NCBI RefSeq assembly: GCF_029525555.1
Contig: NZ_JAPDHZ010000003.1
Span: forward strand, 310,001 to 374,000
Length of the DNA: 64,000 bases
Direction: 5' to 3'
DNA from: Cohnella ginsengisoli
GTDB lineage: Bacteria > Bacillota > Bacilli > Paenibacillales > Paenibacillaceae
The notes beneath the pieces were generated by a model, which saw only the letters and a program-made list of their open reading frames with translations, was not told where the DNA came from and did not search any database. Each line of letters starts with the position of its first letter. The stretch's first letter is position 1. Of the stretch, positions 23,575 through 33,470 are shown piece by piece. The position numbers were made by a program, and so were the translations under genes.

Positions 23575-25311
23575 CTAATCGTGTCCGGTCCTCGCCGGAA
23601 TCGTGACGACCGCGCGCAAGCCGCTCCCCGCCGGACGCTCGTAGCTCAGCCCGTACGCTTCGCCGAAGTGCAGCCGCACGCGCTCGTGCACGTTTCGGAT
23701 GCCGTAGCCTTTTTCATGCTCCTCGCCGCTCAAGATACGGTCCAGCCGCTCCATGTCCACCGGCAAAAACCCGTTGTCCTCCACCTCCAGCCGGATGTCG
23801 TCTCCGGCCCTCCTCGCGCGGATGACGATCAGCCCCTCCCCGTCCATGCTGCTCACGCTGTGAAAGATCGCGTTTTCCACGAGCGGCTGAAGAATGACCT
23901 TCGGCGTCATGAAGGACAAGAGTCCCTCGTCCACCTCCCAGCACGCCTCGAACGTATCGGGATACCGCTTCATCTGCAGCCGGCAGTACGCCTGCGCATG
24001 CTCGAGCTCCTCGCCGATCGGGATCTCCGTCTTCCCTTTGCTGAGGCCGATCCGCAGCAGCTTGGACAAATCTTTGACCATGTCGCCGACGCCGGAATTG
24101 CCGCTGTCGAGCGCATACCAGTAGATCGAGTCCAGCGTGTTGTACAGCAAATGGGGCGTAATCTGCGAATGGAGCGCGGCGAGCTCGTTTTCCCGCTGCT
24201 GGATCTTGATGACGTAGTTCTCTTCGATGGATCGGTCCAGCCTGTCCGTCATCTTGAGGAAGGCGCCGTAAAGAATGCCGAACTCGTCGCCGCGCAGCAG
24301 GTCTTCGTCGGCTTCCAGCCGCTTGCCCGGCTCGTAGATCCGCGTGATCTTCGTGAGGCGGACGAGCGGGCGCACGACGATCCGCAGCAAATACAGGACG
24401 AAGGCGAAAACGCACAGCAGGTAAATCGCCGAGGCGGCCATAATGATCCATTGGAAAGCGGTCCGTCTGTCCGCGACGGCGCCCAGCGGGATCTGATAGA
24501 CGAGCCTGGTCCCGAACGCGGAGCGTCTGGAAAAAGCGTAAAGCAGCTCCTCTCCGCCGTGCTTGGCATAGAAGTAGCCTTCCGTCTCGCCCCGCAGCCG
24601 ATCGGGCATGCCCCTCATATCGAGCGGCTCGTCTCCCACCTGGATGAGCTGCTCGCCCGAATCGTTGAACAGATAGATGCCGGCATCGTCCGCGAGCCCC
24701 ACCGAGACGAGATCGCGCTTCATCAGCGCCTCGAGCCTCGAGACGACCAGGAAGCCGAGCGTATCGTCGTACGCCTTGGGATTCAGGACGGCGCGGACGA
24801 GACTGACGGTCGGCGCGCCGCCGTCCATCGACAGCGGGAGCAGCGTCGCCCCGCCCTTCTCCTTCAGTGCCCGTGCGGCCCAATCCGGCAGTGCGGCCGT
24901 ATCCCATGTTATATACCTGAAGCCGCGGGTTTTGTTGGACAGGTCGAACGGCGCGCTTTTCCCTTCCTTGTTCGTCATGTAAAGGGAATACTCCGTGCCG
25001 TCCGACGACCACCGTTCCAGGACGGCGTCCGCTTCCCGCATTTGGCCCAGCGTCTCGATGTTGGTCCAGAACCGGTATTGGCCGTCGTCGCTGAAAAAGT
25101 GGGTGTCCAGCAGCGTGACGGTCTTGTCGCTGACGGCGGACAGCGTCTTCTCCAGCGTGACGTGGTTCTGCTTGACGAGCCTAAGGGTCGTCAGGCCGAC
25201 CTCGTCCCGCATCGAATCGGACGCCTTGTAAGCGGAGATCCAGCCGACGACGAGAAAGGGGCAGACGATAAACAGCGCGAAAGCGATCGCGACTTTGTAT
25301 TTGAGCTTCAG
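23575..25311 (-). CDS. YesM-type sensor histidine kinase
   Basis: About 578 residues: TM1 (about 5-27), an extracellular Cache-like domain (about 30-275), TM2 (about 280-302), HAMP, then a His_kinase domain with QITPHLLYNTLDS near residue 385 and an HATPase with EDNGF and GYGIRNVHERV. It partners the adjacent YesN regulator and should sense an extracellular sugar or envelope cue. No ATG, GTG or TTG lies at the junction. A CTG at 25311 overlaps the yesN stop (CTGA), has AGGGGAG 6 nt upstream, and gives the expected N-terminus LKLKYKVAIAF. Confidence 0.88.
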   Translation of the reverse strand: MKLKYKVAIAFALFIVCPFLVVGWISAYKASDSMRDEVGLTTLRLVKQNHVTLEKTLSAVSDKTVTLLDTHFFSDDGQYRFWTNIETLGQMREADAVLERWSSDGTEYSLYMTNKEGKSAPFDLSNKTRGFRYITWDTAALPDWAARALKEKGGATLLPLSMDGGAPTVSLVRAVLNPKAYDDTLGFLVVSRLEALMKRDLVSVGLADDAGIYLFNDSGEQLIQVGDEPLDMRGMPDRLRGETEGYFYAKHGGEELLYAFSRRSAFGTRLVYQIPLGAVADRRTAFQWIIMAASAIYLLCVFAFVLYLLRIVVRPLVRLTKITRIYEPGKRLEADEDLLRGDEFGILYGAFLKMTDRLDRSIEENYVIKIQQRENELAALHSQITPHLLYNTLDSIYWYALDSGNSGVGDMVKDLSKLLRIGLSKGKTEIPIGEELEHAQAYCRLQMKRYPDTFEACWEVDEGLLSFMTPKVILQPLVENAIFHSVSSMDGEGLIVIRARRAGDDIRLEVEDNGFLPVDMERLDRILSGEEHEKGYGIRNVHERVRLHFGEAYGLSYERPAGSGLRAVVTIPARTGHD

Positions 25312-26954
25312 CCGTCGCTCCCCTGCCTTTCCTTGCGGTATTCCGCAGGACTTAGGCCCGCGTACCGCTTGAACATCCTTCCGAAATGCTCCGGCGATTC
25401 GTAACCGACGGCATAAGCGATCTCGTAGCGCTTTTTGTCGGACGTCTCGAGCATGCGCTTCGCCTCTTCGATCCGCAATTCCGTGACGAAATCCCACAGA
25501 TTTTTGCCGGTCTCCCGCTTGAACAGGTAGCTGAGGTAAGCCGTGCTGAAATGGACCTCGCTCGCGATGTCCTGAATCTTGAGCGCCGGATCGCGGAAGC
25601 GTTCCCGAATAAAGCCCGTGATGCGCGCGAGAATGGAGCGGTCGCGTTCCTGCGTCAACTGCCCGAGCATCGCCGAAACCTCCAGGATGTACGCGCCGAG
25701 CGCCGCAAGCTTGCCTTCTGCATCCGAACCGCGGAAGTACGCGTCCGGGTCGAACCTTTGCAGCGACATCCCGTTCGACCGGCCTTGCTCGAGCAGCAGG
25801 CCGTACAGCCTGTACGCCAGCATGCCGAAGTAGCTGTTGAACATCTCCGCTTCGTCCTGCAGCCGGCGGAGCGTCTGCAGCAGCTTCTCGCCGTTTCCGC
25901 CCGTCCTATCGCTCCCGGCACCGGCCTTCAGCGTCTGCGAAAAGACGTTCACCTGCGCGATCCAGTCGGCGATGCCGAGATTTTCCCGCGCCTTGCGGTC
26001 CTCGAAGTAGAACACGCGCTGTCCGGGATTCATATGCCGCCATTCCGCGGCTGCTTTCGCTTCGTCCATAAGCTTCGGCAGCATGAACACGTCCGCGTGA
26101 AGCGAGCTGATCCCTACCGTCGTCTCGACGTTCAGATAGCTTTTGAGATTCATATGGATCATCTGCCCGATCAGGTGGAGCTGCGACTCGATGCCCGCGC
26201 CTCGCTCGTGCGCCTTCGGTTCGCCGAACCGGAGAATGGCGACGATCTCGTTGCCGTATCCGCTTAGCGAGAGTCCGCGCCATTCGCCCAGGCACTCGTT
26301 CAATATATTGATGGAGGCGTACTTGAGCAGCTTGCGCCCTTGCAGCGCGATCTCTCTGTCGCTGAAGCCGCCGCGGGTCAGATCCGGCCGAATCGAGACG
26401 ACGCCGAACAGCCCTCCCTCCGACTGATCGCTCAGCAGCGCCACGAGCGCTTCGCCGTCTTTGGCCGGCAGATCGCCTTCCGTCACGAGCGCCGTCAGCA
26501 GCTCGCCCATGCCCGGCTGGCCCGATTTGCCGCCAGCGCCGCGCTGCGCCTCGGTCAGCGCCAACGACTGGCGCCCGATCGCCTCGTTCTCGCGCAGCAC
26601 GCTGCCGACGACCCGCAGCAGATCGTCGCGCTCGACCGGCTTGACGAGATAGTCCCGCGCGCCAAGCCGAAGCGATTTTTTCGCGAAGTCGAACTTCTCG
26701 TGCGCCGAGATGACGATGACCGGCAGATGGGGCTGCTCCATATAGATCGTCTCCATCAGCTCGATGCCGCTCATGCGGCTCATCTGAATGTCCGTCAGAA
26801 CCAGGTCGAACGTCTCCATCCGCAAATAATCGATCGCCTCGAAGCCGTTCAGCGCCGTCTCTACGTGCGCGATGTTCAGCTCCGAGCCGAGCAGGAAGTT
26901 TTTAATGCCCGTGCTCACTCTCGGCTCGTCGTCGACGACCAGTATTTTGTGCAT
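25308..26954 (-). CDS. YesN-type AraC-family response regulator
   Basis: A 548-residue regulator. The N-terminal receiver has VVDDEPRV, the phospho-acceptor Asp in LVLTDIQMS and Lys in YLVKPVE. A central linker follows, and the C-terminal AraC helix-turn-helix pair ends GYESPEHFGRMFKRYAGLSPAEYR. Its likely targets are its own gene and the sugar ABC operon, both preceded by ATTTTACRTCACAC-N14-ATCATCG. Confidence 0.92.
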   Translation of the reverse strand: MHKILVVDDEPRVSTGIKNFLLGSELNIAHVETALNGFEAIDYLRMETFDLVLTDIQMSRMSGIELMETIYMEQPHLPVIVISAHEKFDFAKKSLRLGARDYLVKPVERDDLLRVVGSVLRENEAIGRQSLALTEAQRGAGGKSGQPGMGELLTALVTEGDLPAKDGEALVALLSDQSEGGLFGVVSIRPDLTRGGFSDREIALQGRKLLKYASINILNECLGEWRGLSLSGYGNEIVAILRFGEPKAHERGAGIESQLHLIGQMIHMNLKSYLNVETTVGISSLHADVFMLPKLMDEAKAAAEWRHMNPGQRVFYFEDRKARENLGIADWIAQVNVFSQTLKAGAGSDRTGGNGEKLLQTLRRLQDEAEMFNSYFGMLAYRLYGLLLEQGRSNGMSLQRFDPDAYFRGSDAEGKLAALGAYILEVSAMLGQLTQERDRSILARITGFIRERFRDPALKIQDIASEVHFSTAYLSYLFKRETGKNLWDFVTELRIEEAKRMLETSDKKRYEIAYAVGYESPEHFGRMFKRYAGLSPAEYRKERQGSDG

Positions 26955-27017
26955 GTCCGCTGCCTCCCCGCTGTCCGCGCCGTCTCGCCCGCATCGGACG
27001 ATACTCCCGTCAGGTCT

Positions 27018-27078
27018 AGCCTAAGCCAGGACGCGGCGCCTGTCGATGATCTTTTTCTCGAAAGGTGTGACGTAAAAT
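27018..27078 (-). promoter_or_regulatory. Candidate autoregulated promoter of yesN
   Basis: ATTTTACGTCACAC (27078-27065), 14 nt, ATCATCG (27050-27044), then a weak -10 TAGGCT (27023-27018). It matches the elements before the ABC permease operon in sequence and spacing. The element also lies about 110 bp upstream of the divergent GH9 gene. Confidence 0.45.
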
Positions 27079-27187
27079 CATGCGCGAATAAATCACAAGC
27101 GGGCGAGATTACATCCTCGTGCGCGAAGGGCGCCGTGAGTACGATAGCTGTGTAAGCGATTCCATTAAAGGAATGGAGGCCTCGTTA

Positions 27188-30100
27188 ATGACCAGCTTTA
27201 GGCGGAAGAAAGGAAGCAGCAGAAAATCGTTGGCCGGCTTGCTGAGCCTGGCGATTTTGCTCGGCTTGCTCGCGCCGCTAGGCGCCGTTTCGGCAGTCGT
27301 CGTGCCGCTGCCAGGTCCCGGCAATCCGCTTTTGTACGACGATTTTAGCGGTGGCGGGCTCTACAAGCAGAATTGGACCAATTGGTACAACCAGAGCGGC
27401 GGCACCGGCGCCTTTTCCAAGGTCACGGTCGATTCGCGCCAGGTCGGCAAGTTCGCGCAGACGCCGAGCACCGGCTCCTCCTGGGCGAAGTTCCAGCCGA
27501 TGAACGAGTCCGTCGACCTGACGGGCTACCGCTACCTGAACGTCACGATGAAAAATCCGGGCTACGCCGACTCGCTCATCCGGGTGGCGGTCAACGACGG
27601 GACGGCCAACTACAATCTGACGGGCGGATGGGTATCCGTCCCGACGGATTGGACGACGCGACGATACGATCTCGACACGCTCGCGCCAGCGCTCAAGAAG
27701 AAGACGGCCAAGCTGGAGATCTGGCTGCGCCAGTCGGGCGGCGCCTACGGCGAGACGCTGATCGACGAGATCTTCGCATCGACGGACGAGAGCGGCGCCG
27801 CGCCGACGCTGACCGGCAGCATGAGCGCCAACTCGGCGACCTATACGCAAAACACCGCATTCACCTTCCGCGCGACGTATACGGACGCCGACAATGAAAA
27901 GCCGTTCGCCATGCAGCTCGTCGTCGACGATACCGCCTACGATATGCTCGAGACGGACAGCGGCGATACGACGTATTCGGACGGCAAAGATTATTATTAC
28001 ATCACGAAGCTTCCCGCAGGGACGCACTCGCACTTCTTCCGCGCCGGCGACCTGACCTCGGACGAGGTTCGCACGCCCGTGCAAGCGGCGCCGGTCGTCG
28101 CGGCAGCGAGCGAAGCGCTCGACGTCGTCGTCAGCCAGGCCGGCTACAACGCCGGCGGGTTCAAGGACGCCCAGGTCGTGTCGACGAGCCCGCTGACCGA
28201 CCTGTCGTACCAGGTGAAGAACGGCGGCGGAACCGTGGCGGCCTCCGGCACGATGACTTACAAAGGCTTTTACTGGAATCGGCACGTGTACGCGATCGAT
28301 TTCTCGAGCGTAGCCGCGGCAGGCAGCGGCTATACGATCGTCACGAACGGCATCGCTTCCTATCCGTTCCCGATCAAAACCAACGTCTGGACCGACTATA
28401 AGGACGAGATGACGGCATTCTACCGGCTGCTGCGGGCGAGCGTGTCGACGGAAGACGCGTACCCGGCGGGGTACAGCACCGTCGCGCCTTCCGCCAAGCT
28501 CTATCACGAAGCCGGCCATCTGGACGACGCCGCGTCGGCCGACGGCACGACGCACTACGATCTGACGGGCGGCTGGTACGACGCGGGCGATTACGGCAAA
28601 TACGCAGGCAACCAATGGGTTGCGGCCGAGATCGCGCTCGCCTACGTCCGCCATTCGGACGCCGCCGCCGTCAAGTACGACAACGACGCCAACGGCATTC
28701 CCGATCTCGTCGACGAAGCGGTCTTCGGCAGCGAATATTTGATCAAGTGGGCGAACCAATTCGGCGGCGAGCTGTATGACATCAAGAACAACGCCTCCTT
28801 CGTGCATCCGGAGAAATCGACGGACAACGTCAGCGGCAACGCCGACGACCGCCGGATCAGCGGGCTCGGCGTCGGCGGCTCGGCCAAGGCGGCAGGCGCG
28901 CTGGCGGCGACGGCGCGCGCGATTCAAACGGCGATCGCGCAGGGCGACGTCGATGCCGCGAAGATCGCGGCGCTCGAGGACTTCGCCGACGAATGCCTCG
29001 CGGCCGCGATCGTATTCTACGACTATGTCGTCGCGCATCCGGACGGCGTCGTCGGCTCCTATTCGACGCGCGGCGGCATCCCGAATTCGAAGCTGCTCGC
29101 GGACGTGGAGCTCTACCTGCTGACCGGCGATGCCGACTATAAGGATGCCGCGTCTGCCAATATCGGTACATTGTCGTTCGCCGACCTGTCGTCCACCAAC
29201 TATTGGGATATGCGCCCGATGTCGCTGGCGGAGTTCTATCCCGTCGCCGATGCCGCCACGAAGACGCATATCCGGCAGCTGCTGAAGCAGCAGGTCGACT
29301 TCTTCCTGTCTTCGGCGGACGATACGCCGTACGGCGTGCTGAACCAGTTCAAAAACTTCGGCGTCAACGAGCCCCATGCCTCCTACCTGGGCGACATGAT
29401 GCGCTACTACGAGCTGTTCGGCGATCCCGCCGCGCTGCGCGCCGCCGAGAAGGGCCTCTACTGGATCTTCGGCGAAAACCCGTGGAACATCAGCTGGGTG
29501 TCCGGCATCGGCGCCGACTTCGTCACCTATCCGCACACGCGATACAACGAAGGGGCGAACGGCAACGCGAACAATCCAGGCATCGTTTTCCCCGGCGCGA
29601 TGGTGAGCGGACCGAACATGAAGGACACGAAAGATAAGACCAGCGTCAGCCCCTGGTACGAGGACCGTTCGCTTTACGCGGACGATACGAACCAGTGGCG
29701 CTACAACGAGTTCAGCATCAGCATCCAGGCGGGACTGCTGTATACGATCATGAGCCTGGGCTCGAATCCGACGGCCAGCTCTGCCGGCGCCGCGGCGCCG
29801 GCGCAGCTGCCGACGCTCTCGCCCGTCATCGGCGATTACGTGCGCGGCAACGTCACCGTGCTCGCGGGTCCCGCGACCGGTTTAAACGACGTGTCCTACT
29901 CGACGTCCGGCCAAAGCGGCCCTTACGTCCCGATGTCCGTATCCGGCGCCGTTTACGCCGCATCGATCGACGAGAGCGCATCGGCGCCCTACGCGAACAA
30001 GCGGGTCGACGTTAGAGGCAAGGACGCCGCCGGCAATTACACGTACAGCTCGACGCACTACACGGTCGCGGCGCCGCTGCCCGACCCTTCGCATCCGCTT

Positions 30101-31409
30101 CTGTACGACGACTTCGGCGGCGGGGGGCCTGTGGGGCTCGACCGGCGGCAACAACGAATGGGTGAACTGGTATACGCAGAACGGCGGCACGGCGACCTTC
30201 GCCAAGACGAACGCAGACGGCCGTACGGTCGGGCTGTTCACGCAGATGCCGACGGCGACCAATTCGTACGCCAAGTTTCAGCCGTGGCACGACTTTGTCG
30301 ACCTGTCCGGTTATCGCTACTTGAACTTCGCCGTGAAAAATCCAGGCTATTCTAACCTGCGCATGAAAATCGAGCTGTCGGACGGCACGCGCACCTATAA
30401 CCTGACGGGCGGCTGGGCGGCGGTGCCGACGTCTTGGACCGACCTGCAGATCAATCTCGACGCGCTGTCTCCCGCCGTGAACAAGAAAAAGACGACGATA
30501 GCGATCTGGCTGAACCAGGCGGCCGTCGGCTACGGCGAGCTGCTCGTGGACGAGATCAAAGCGACCAACGTCGCGAGCGGCTCCGCGCCGACGCTGACCG
30601 CGGGCGGCGTAGACCATGCAACGGGAGACGCGGATACGAACTATACGTTCAGCGTTTCGTACACGGACGCCGACAACGAGAAGCCCTTTGCGATCGAGCT
30701 CGTCCTGGACGGCGTCGTGCACGCGATGACGGCGTCCGATGCCGGCGATACGACGTATACGGACGGCAAGGCGTACGCGTATACGACCAAACTGCCGCTA
30801 GGCGTTCATTCGTACTATTTTCATACGACGGATACGACGAGAGACGCGGTGAGCAGCGTGCTTCAGACGGGTCCCGCCGTGAGCGGGACGCTGCTGGCCG
30901 ACGACTTCGAGGACGGCAACGCGGACGGCTGGACGCCGACGAGCGGCACTTGGACTGTGCTATCCGGCAAGTACGCCGGCCAGGCGGGCAGCGGCAACAG
31001 CTTCTCCATGGCGGGCGATGCCGCCTGGACCGACTATACCCTCCAGGCGGCCGTCAGCGTCACGAATAATTCGGGCGGCAACAAGGATGCGGGGCTTCTG
31101 TTCCGCTACGCGGACAGTAACAATTACTGCGTGCTGTACTTGAAAAACAACGACCGCACCGGGCGGAAGCTGGAGCTCGTCAAGTCGATCGGCGGCGTAA
31201 AAACGACGTTGGGGTATGCGAATCCCAGCGTCGCCGCGGATACGTTCTACGCGTACAAGATCGTGGCGAGCGGCGCGAACATCTCGGTCTATCAGAACGG
31301 CGTCCTCCAGTTCGCCGTCACGGACAGCTCGCTCGCCTCCGGCCGAATCGGAGCACGCGTGTACGCCAACACCAAAGCCTTTTTTGATAACGTTTCTGTC
31401 ACGCGATAA
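27188..31409 (+). CDS. Secreted multidomain GH9 glycoside hydrolase (+1 frameshift as sequenced)
   Basis: About 1406 residues once one G of the G6 at 30122-30127 is removed, which yields DDFGGGGLWGSTGG. Order: signal peptide (1-38), carbohydrate-binding-like module A (about 45-200), Ig-like module B (about 203-300), CelD-type N-terminal Ig domain (about 315-400), GH9 catalytic domain (about 405-860), a short Ig-like linker, a second module A, a second module B, and a terminal LamG/concanavalin-like domain. Catalytic motifs are GGWYDAGDYGKY near 461 (Asp base), PHTRYNEG, and RYNEFS near 840 (Glu acid). It is predicted to be an endoglucanase or related beta-glucanase. ATG 27188 follows GGAGG at 7 nt. 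Confidence 0.9.
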
Positions 31410-31416
31410 TGGGTAT

Positions 31417-31445
31417 GGAGCCGGCAGCTGGCCGGCTCCTTTTCT
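31417..31445 (+). terminator. Terminator of the GH9 gene
   Basis: GGAGCCGGC and GCCGGCTCC form a 9-bp stem with a 5-nt loop, followed by TTTTCT, starting 8 bp after the stop codon. Confidence 0.88.
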
Positions 31446-31485
31446 ATGGCTCGCGGGACCGCAGCCAAACGCTTCCCCGAATCGC

Positions 31486-31672
31486 TCAACCACCCGGCCC
31501 ATGCTCCGACGGACGCAAAATTGCGCCGACGCGTCCGGGCGTCTTTTCTCTGACCGCCTGCACGCCGTCCGTATTGGCGACGATCTCGGCCCCGGGATCG
31601 GCCGCATAGGCGCCGACCTGCGCGCTTTATCGGATATGTACGTCGTGCAATATTCCGGAAAATCCAGATAAG
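31486..31672 (-). pseudogene. Remnant of a polysaccharide lyase family 8-like C-terminus
   Basis: On the minus strand a short open segment reads AQVGAYAADPGAEIVANTDG, then VQAVREKTPGRVGAI, and ends at TGA 31486. This fits the C-terminal domain of PL8 lyases, whose pattern is roughly LPDKSAAQVAAYAADPD-EIL-NT-VQAV. An in-frame stop (TAA) sits just upstream, and the likely preceding TYISDK is in another frame. There is no start and no catalytic domain. The identification is from memory of the family pattern. Confidence 0.45.
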
Positions 31673-31687
31673 GATCAATCTTTCCAT

Positions 31688-31719
31688 AAAAACGGGAAGA
31701 AGCGGGTGCACGCCGCTTC
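31688..31719 (-). terminator. Terminator of the small gene at 31802
   Basis: GAAGCGG/CCGCTTC stem with a 7-nt loop, then a five-base T run on the minus strand after TTCCCG. Confidence 0.55.
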
Positions 31720-31801
31720 CTCCGTTATGCTTCGCTATTGAAACAACATGTGCGACTGAACGGTAACCTGCTGCGTCGTTCGGCATTGGCGAATGACCGC
31801 C

Positions 31802-32062
31802 TTACCACCAACCGCCTAGACCGCCGCCCCAGACTCCCCAGCTGCCGTATGCGAAAGGGGCCGTGCCAATGGCGAGCAGATCGAACAAAACGAGCGGGAT
31901 GATGGCTTTGGTCTGAACTTGTTTGCCTTTTCCCCGTTCGAGAATAAGCGAATTGCCTTTGATCGCGACCAGCTTGCCGTAAACGACTGAGCGGTCCTTG
32001 CGAACGGCATAGATATGGCGTCCGACGAGCTTTTGAGCTTGCGATTTAGTCACGCGTGCCAT
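31802..32062 (-). CDS. Small protein of unknown function
   Basis: An 86-residue protein not recognised as a named family. The first 50 residues are basic and resemble a small beta fold (GRHIYAVRKDRSVVYGKLVAI). A hydrophobic stretch follows at about 53-72, and a glycine/tryptophan-rich tail ends GGGLGGWW. ATG 32062 is preceded by GGGAGGAG. It lies just downstream of rplT but beyond a strong terminator, so it is a separate unit. Confidence 0.65.
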   Translation of the reverse strand: MARVTKSQAQKLVGRHIYAVRKDRSVVYGKLVAIKGNSLILERGKGKQVQTKAIIPLVLFDLLAIGTAPFAYGSWGVWGGGLGGWW

Positions 32063-32191
32063 GCGAACTCCTCCCTTCACCGTTTGTCCGTTCAGTATAT
32101 GACGGCGGACTTGGTTAGGGGTGTACGCTTGTACGCGGCGAAGCGCGGAGTTGCGCGGGAAGCTTGACGAGCGAGGAACGCGACGAACGCA

Positions 32192-32225
32192 AAAAAGACG
32201 CCGCTCCGGCGAAAGGAGCGGCGTC
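32192..32225 (-). terminator. Terminator of the infC-rpmI-rplT operon
   Basis: GACGCCGCTCC (32197-32207) pairs perfectly with GGAGCGGCGTC (32215-32225), followed by a six-base T run on the minus strand. Confidence 0.93.
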
Positions 32226-32239
32226 TCGAACGCGAATGA

Positions 32240-32599
32240 TTACGCGTTGATTTTTTCTTTGGCGGTGCCTGCCAGCGAGTTGAACGCAGTGATGTCGTTC
32301 ACGGCCAGGTCGGCGAGGATCTTGCGGTTCACTTCGATGCCGGCCAGCTTCAGGCCGTACATCAGCTTGCTGTAGGACAGGCCGTTCTGGCGAGCGGCAG
32401 CGTTGATCCGCACGATCCACAGCTTGCGGAAGTTGCGCTTGGTTTGGCGACGGTCGCGGTATGCGTACGTCAGGGACTTCAGAACTTGCTCGTTGGCTTT
32501 CTTGAAGAGGCGGTGCTTGGCGCCCCAGTAACCTTTAGCCAGCTTCAGGACTCTATTGCGACGGCGGCGCGTTACGAACCCGCCTTTGACTCTTGCCAT
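32240..32599 (-). CDS. rplT: 50S ribosomal protein L20
   Basis: A 119-residue L20, which binds 23S rRNA early in 50S assembly. The basic N-terminus [19 protein letters not shown] and the C-terminal globular part ([18 protein letters not shown]) are canonical. In Bacillales L20 also represses its own operon by binding the infC leader. Confidence 0.97.
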   Translation of the reverse strand: MARVKGGFVTRRRRNRVLKLAKGYWGAKHRLFKKANEQVLKSLTYAYRDRRQTKRNFRKLWIVRINAAARQNGLSYSKLMYGLKLAGIEVNRKILADLAVNDITAFNSLAGTAKEKINA

Positions 32600-32658
32600 T
32601 TGAGATTACCTCCCGGTGAATGTGTAAGTCCGCTGCGCGGCGCAGCGAATCGGATCGA

Positions 32659-32859
32659 TTACTTCAGGTTAGCCAGTTGTTGCTTCATGCGGCGAACGTC
32701 GCCGTCGGCAAGCAGCGGCTGCGTGCCCAGAACGCGCTTTTGGCGGCCGGACTTGTGGGACAGCAAGTGGTTCTTGTAAGCCTTGAAACGCTTGACCTTG
32801 CCGGTACCGGTGATCTTGAAGCGGTCCTTCAGGCTGCTGTGGGTTTTCATCTTAGGCAT
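32659..32859 (-). CDS. rpmI: 50S ribosomal protein L35
   Basis: A 66-residue L35 with the invariant start PKMKTHSSLKDRFK and the LLSHKSGRQKR motif. It lies between infC and rplT in the conserved operon order. Confidence 0.97.
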   Translation of the reverse strand: MPKMKTHSSLKDRFKITGTGKVKRFKAYKNHLLSHKSGRQKRVLGTQPLLADGDVRRMKQQLANLK

Positions 32860-32877
32860 CTGTATTTCCTCCTGTCG

Positions 32878-33399
32878 TCAGTGGGTGGCCTTGGGGGCCA
32901 GAATCATAATCATGCTGCGGCCTTCAAGCTTCGGCACGCGTTCGATGACGCACAGGTCTTCGCCCGTGGCCTCGGCGGCGACGCGCTCGAGAATTTTCTG
33001 GCCGATGTTGGCGTGGGCAATCTCACGACCGCGGAACCGCACGGAGCACTTGACCTTGTCGCCTTCTTTAAGAAACTTGATCACGTTGCGCATCTTGGTC
33101 TGATAATCATGCTCGTCGATGTTCGCACGGAACCAGACTTCCTTCAGATCGACGATCTTCTGATTCTTCCGGGCTTCCTTCTCTTTCTTCTGCTGCTCGT
33201 AACGAAATTTGCCGTAGTCCATAATGCGACATACGGGCGGCTTCGCTTGCGGAGCTACATTGACCAGATCGAGATTGGCGTCGATCGCCATCTGCATCGC
33301 TTCCCTGAACGGCTTGATGCCGATCTGTTCGCCTTCAGCGCCTACCAGACGGACTTCCTTCGCCCGGATTTCCTCATTGATTTGATGATCCTTGCTAAT
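32878..33399 (-). CDS. infC: Translation initiation factor IF-3
   Basis: A 173-residue protein with N-terminal domain (INEEIRAKEVRLVG), the linker, and a C-terminal domain with YGKFRYEQQKKEKEARK and the GDKVK and FRGRE motifs. The N-terminal domain is complete only if translation begins at ATT 33399-33397, which has GGAGGT 8 nt upstream. An ATT start is the hallmark of infC and lets IF-3 repress itself. ATG 33297 would delete the first 34 residues. Confidence 0.95.
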   Translation of the reverse strand: MSKDHQINEEIRAKEVRLVGAEGEQIGIKPFREAMQMAIDANLDLVNVAPQAKPPVCRIMDYGKFRYEQQKKEKEARKNQKIVDLKEVWFRANIDEHDYQTKMRNVIKFLKEGDKVKCSVRFRGREIAHANIGQKILERVAAEATGEDLCVIERVPKLEGRSMIMILAPKATH

Positions 33400-33470
33400 A
33401 ACGTTCCACCTCCATTAATGGAAAAAGGTCGTCGTTGCAACCTGGGCAACCAATAGGTCAAGAAGAACAT

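Noticed and set aside
22978..23606. Repeat proteins of 150-190 residues on either strand of the 51-bp array
   Set aside because: No Shine-Dalgarno, several frames equally open, and openness follows from the unit length being a multiple of three.
27278..29536. 752-codon ORF antisense to the GH9 gene
   Set aside because: Composition is Arg/Val/Gly-rich shadow coding, no Shine-Dalgarno and no domain; the sense frame has clear GH9 motifs.
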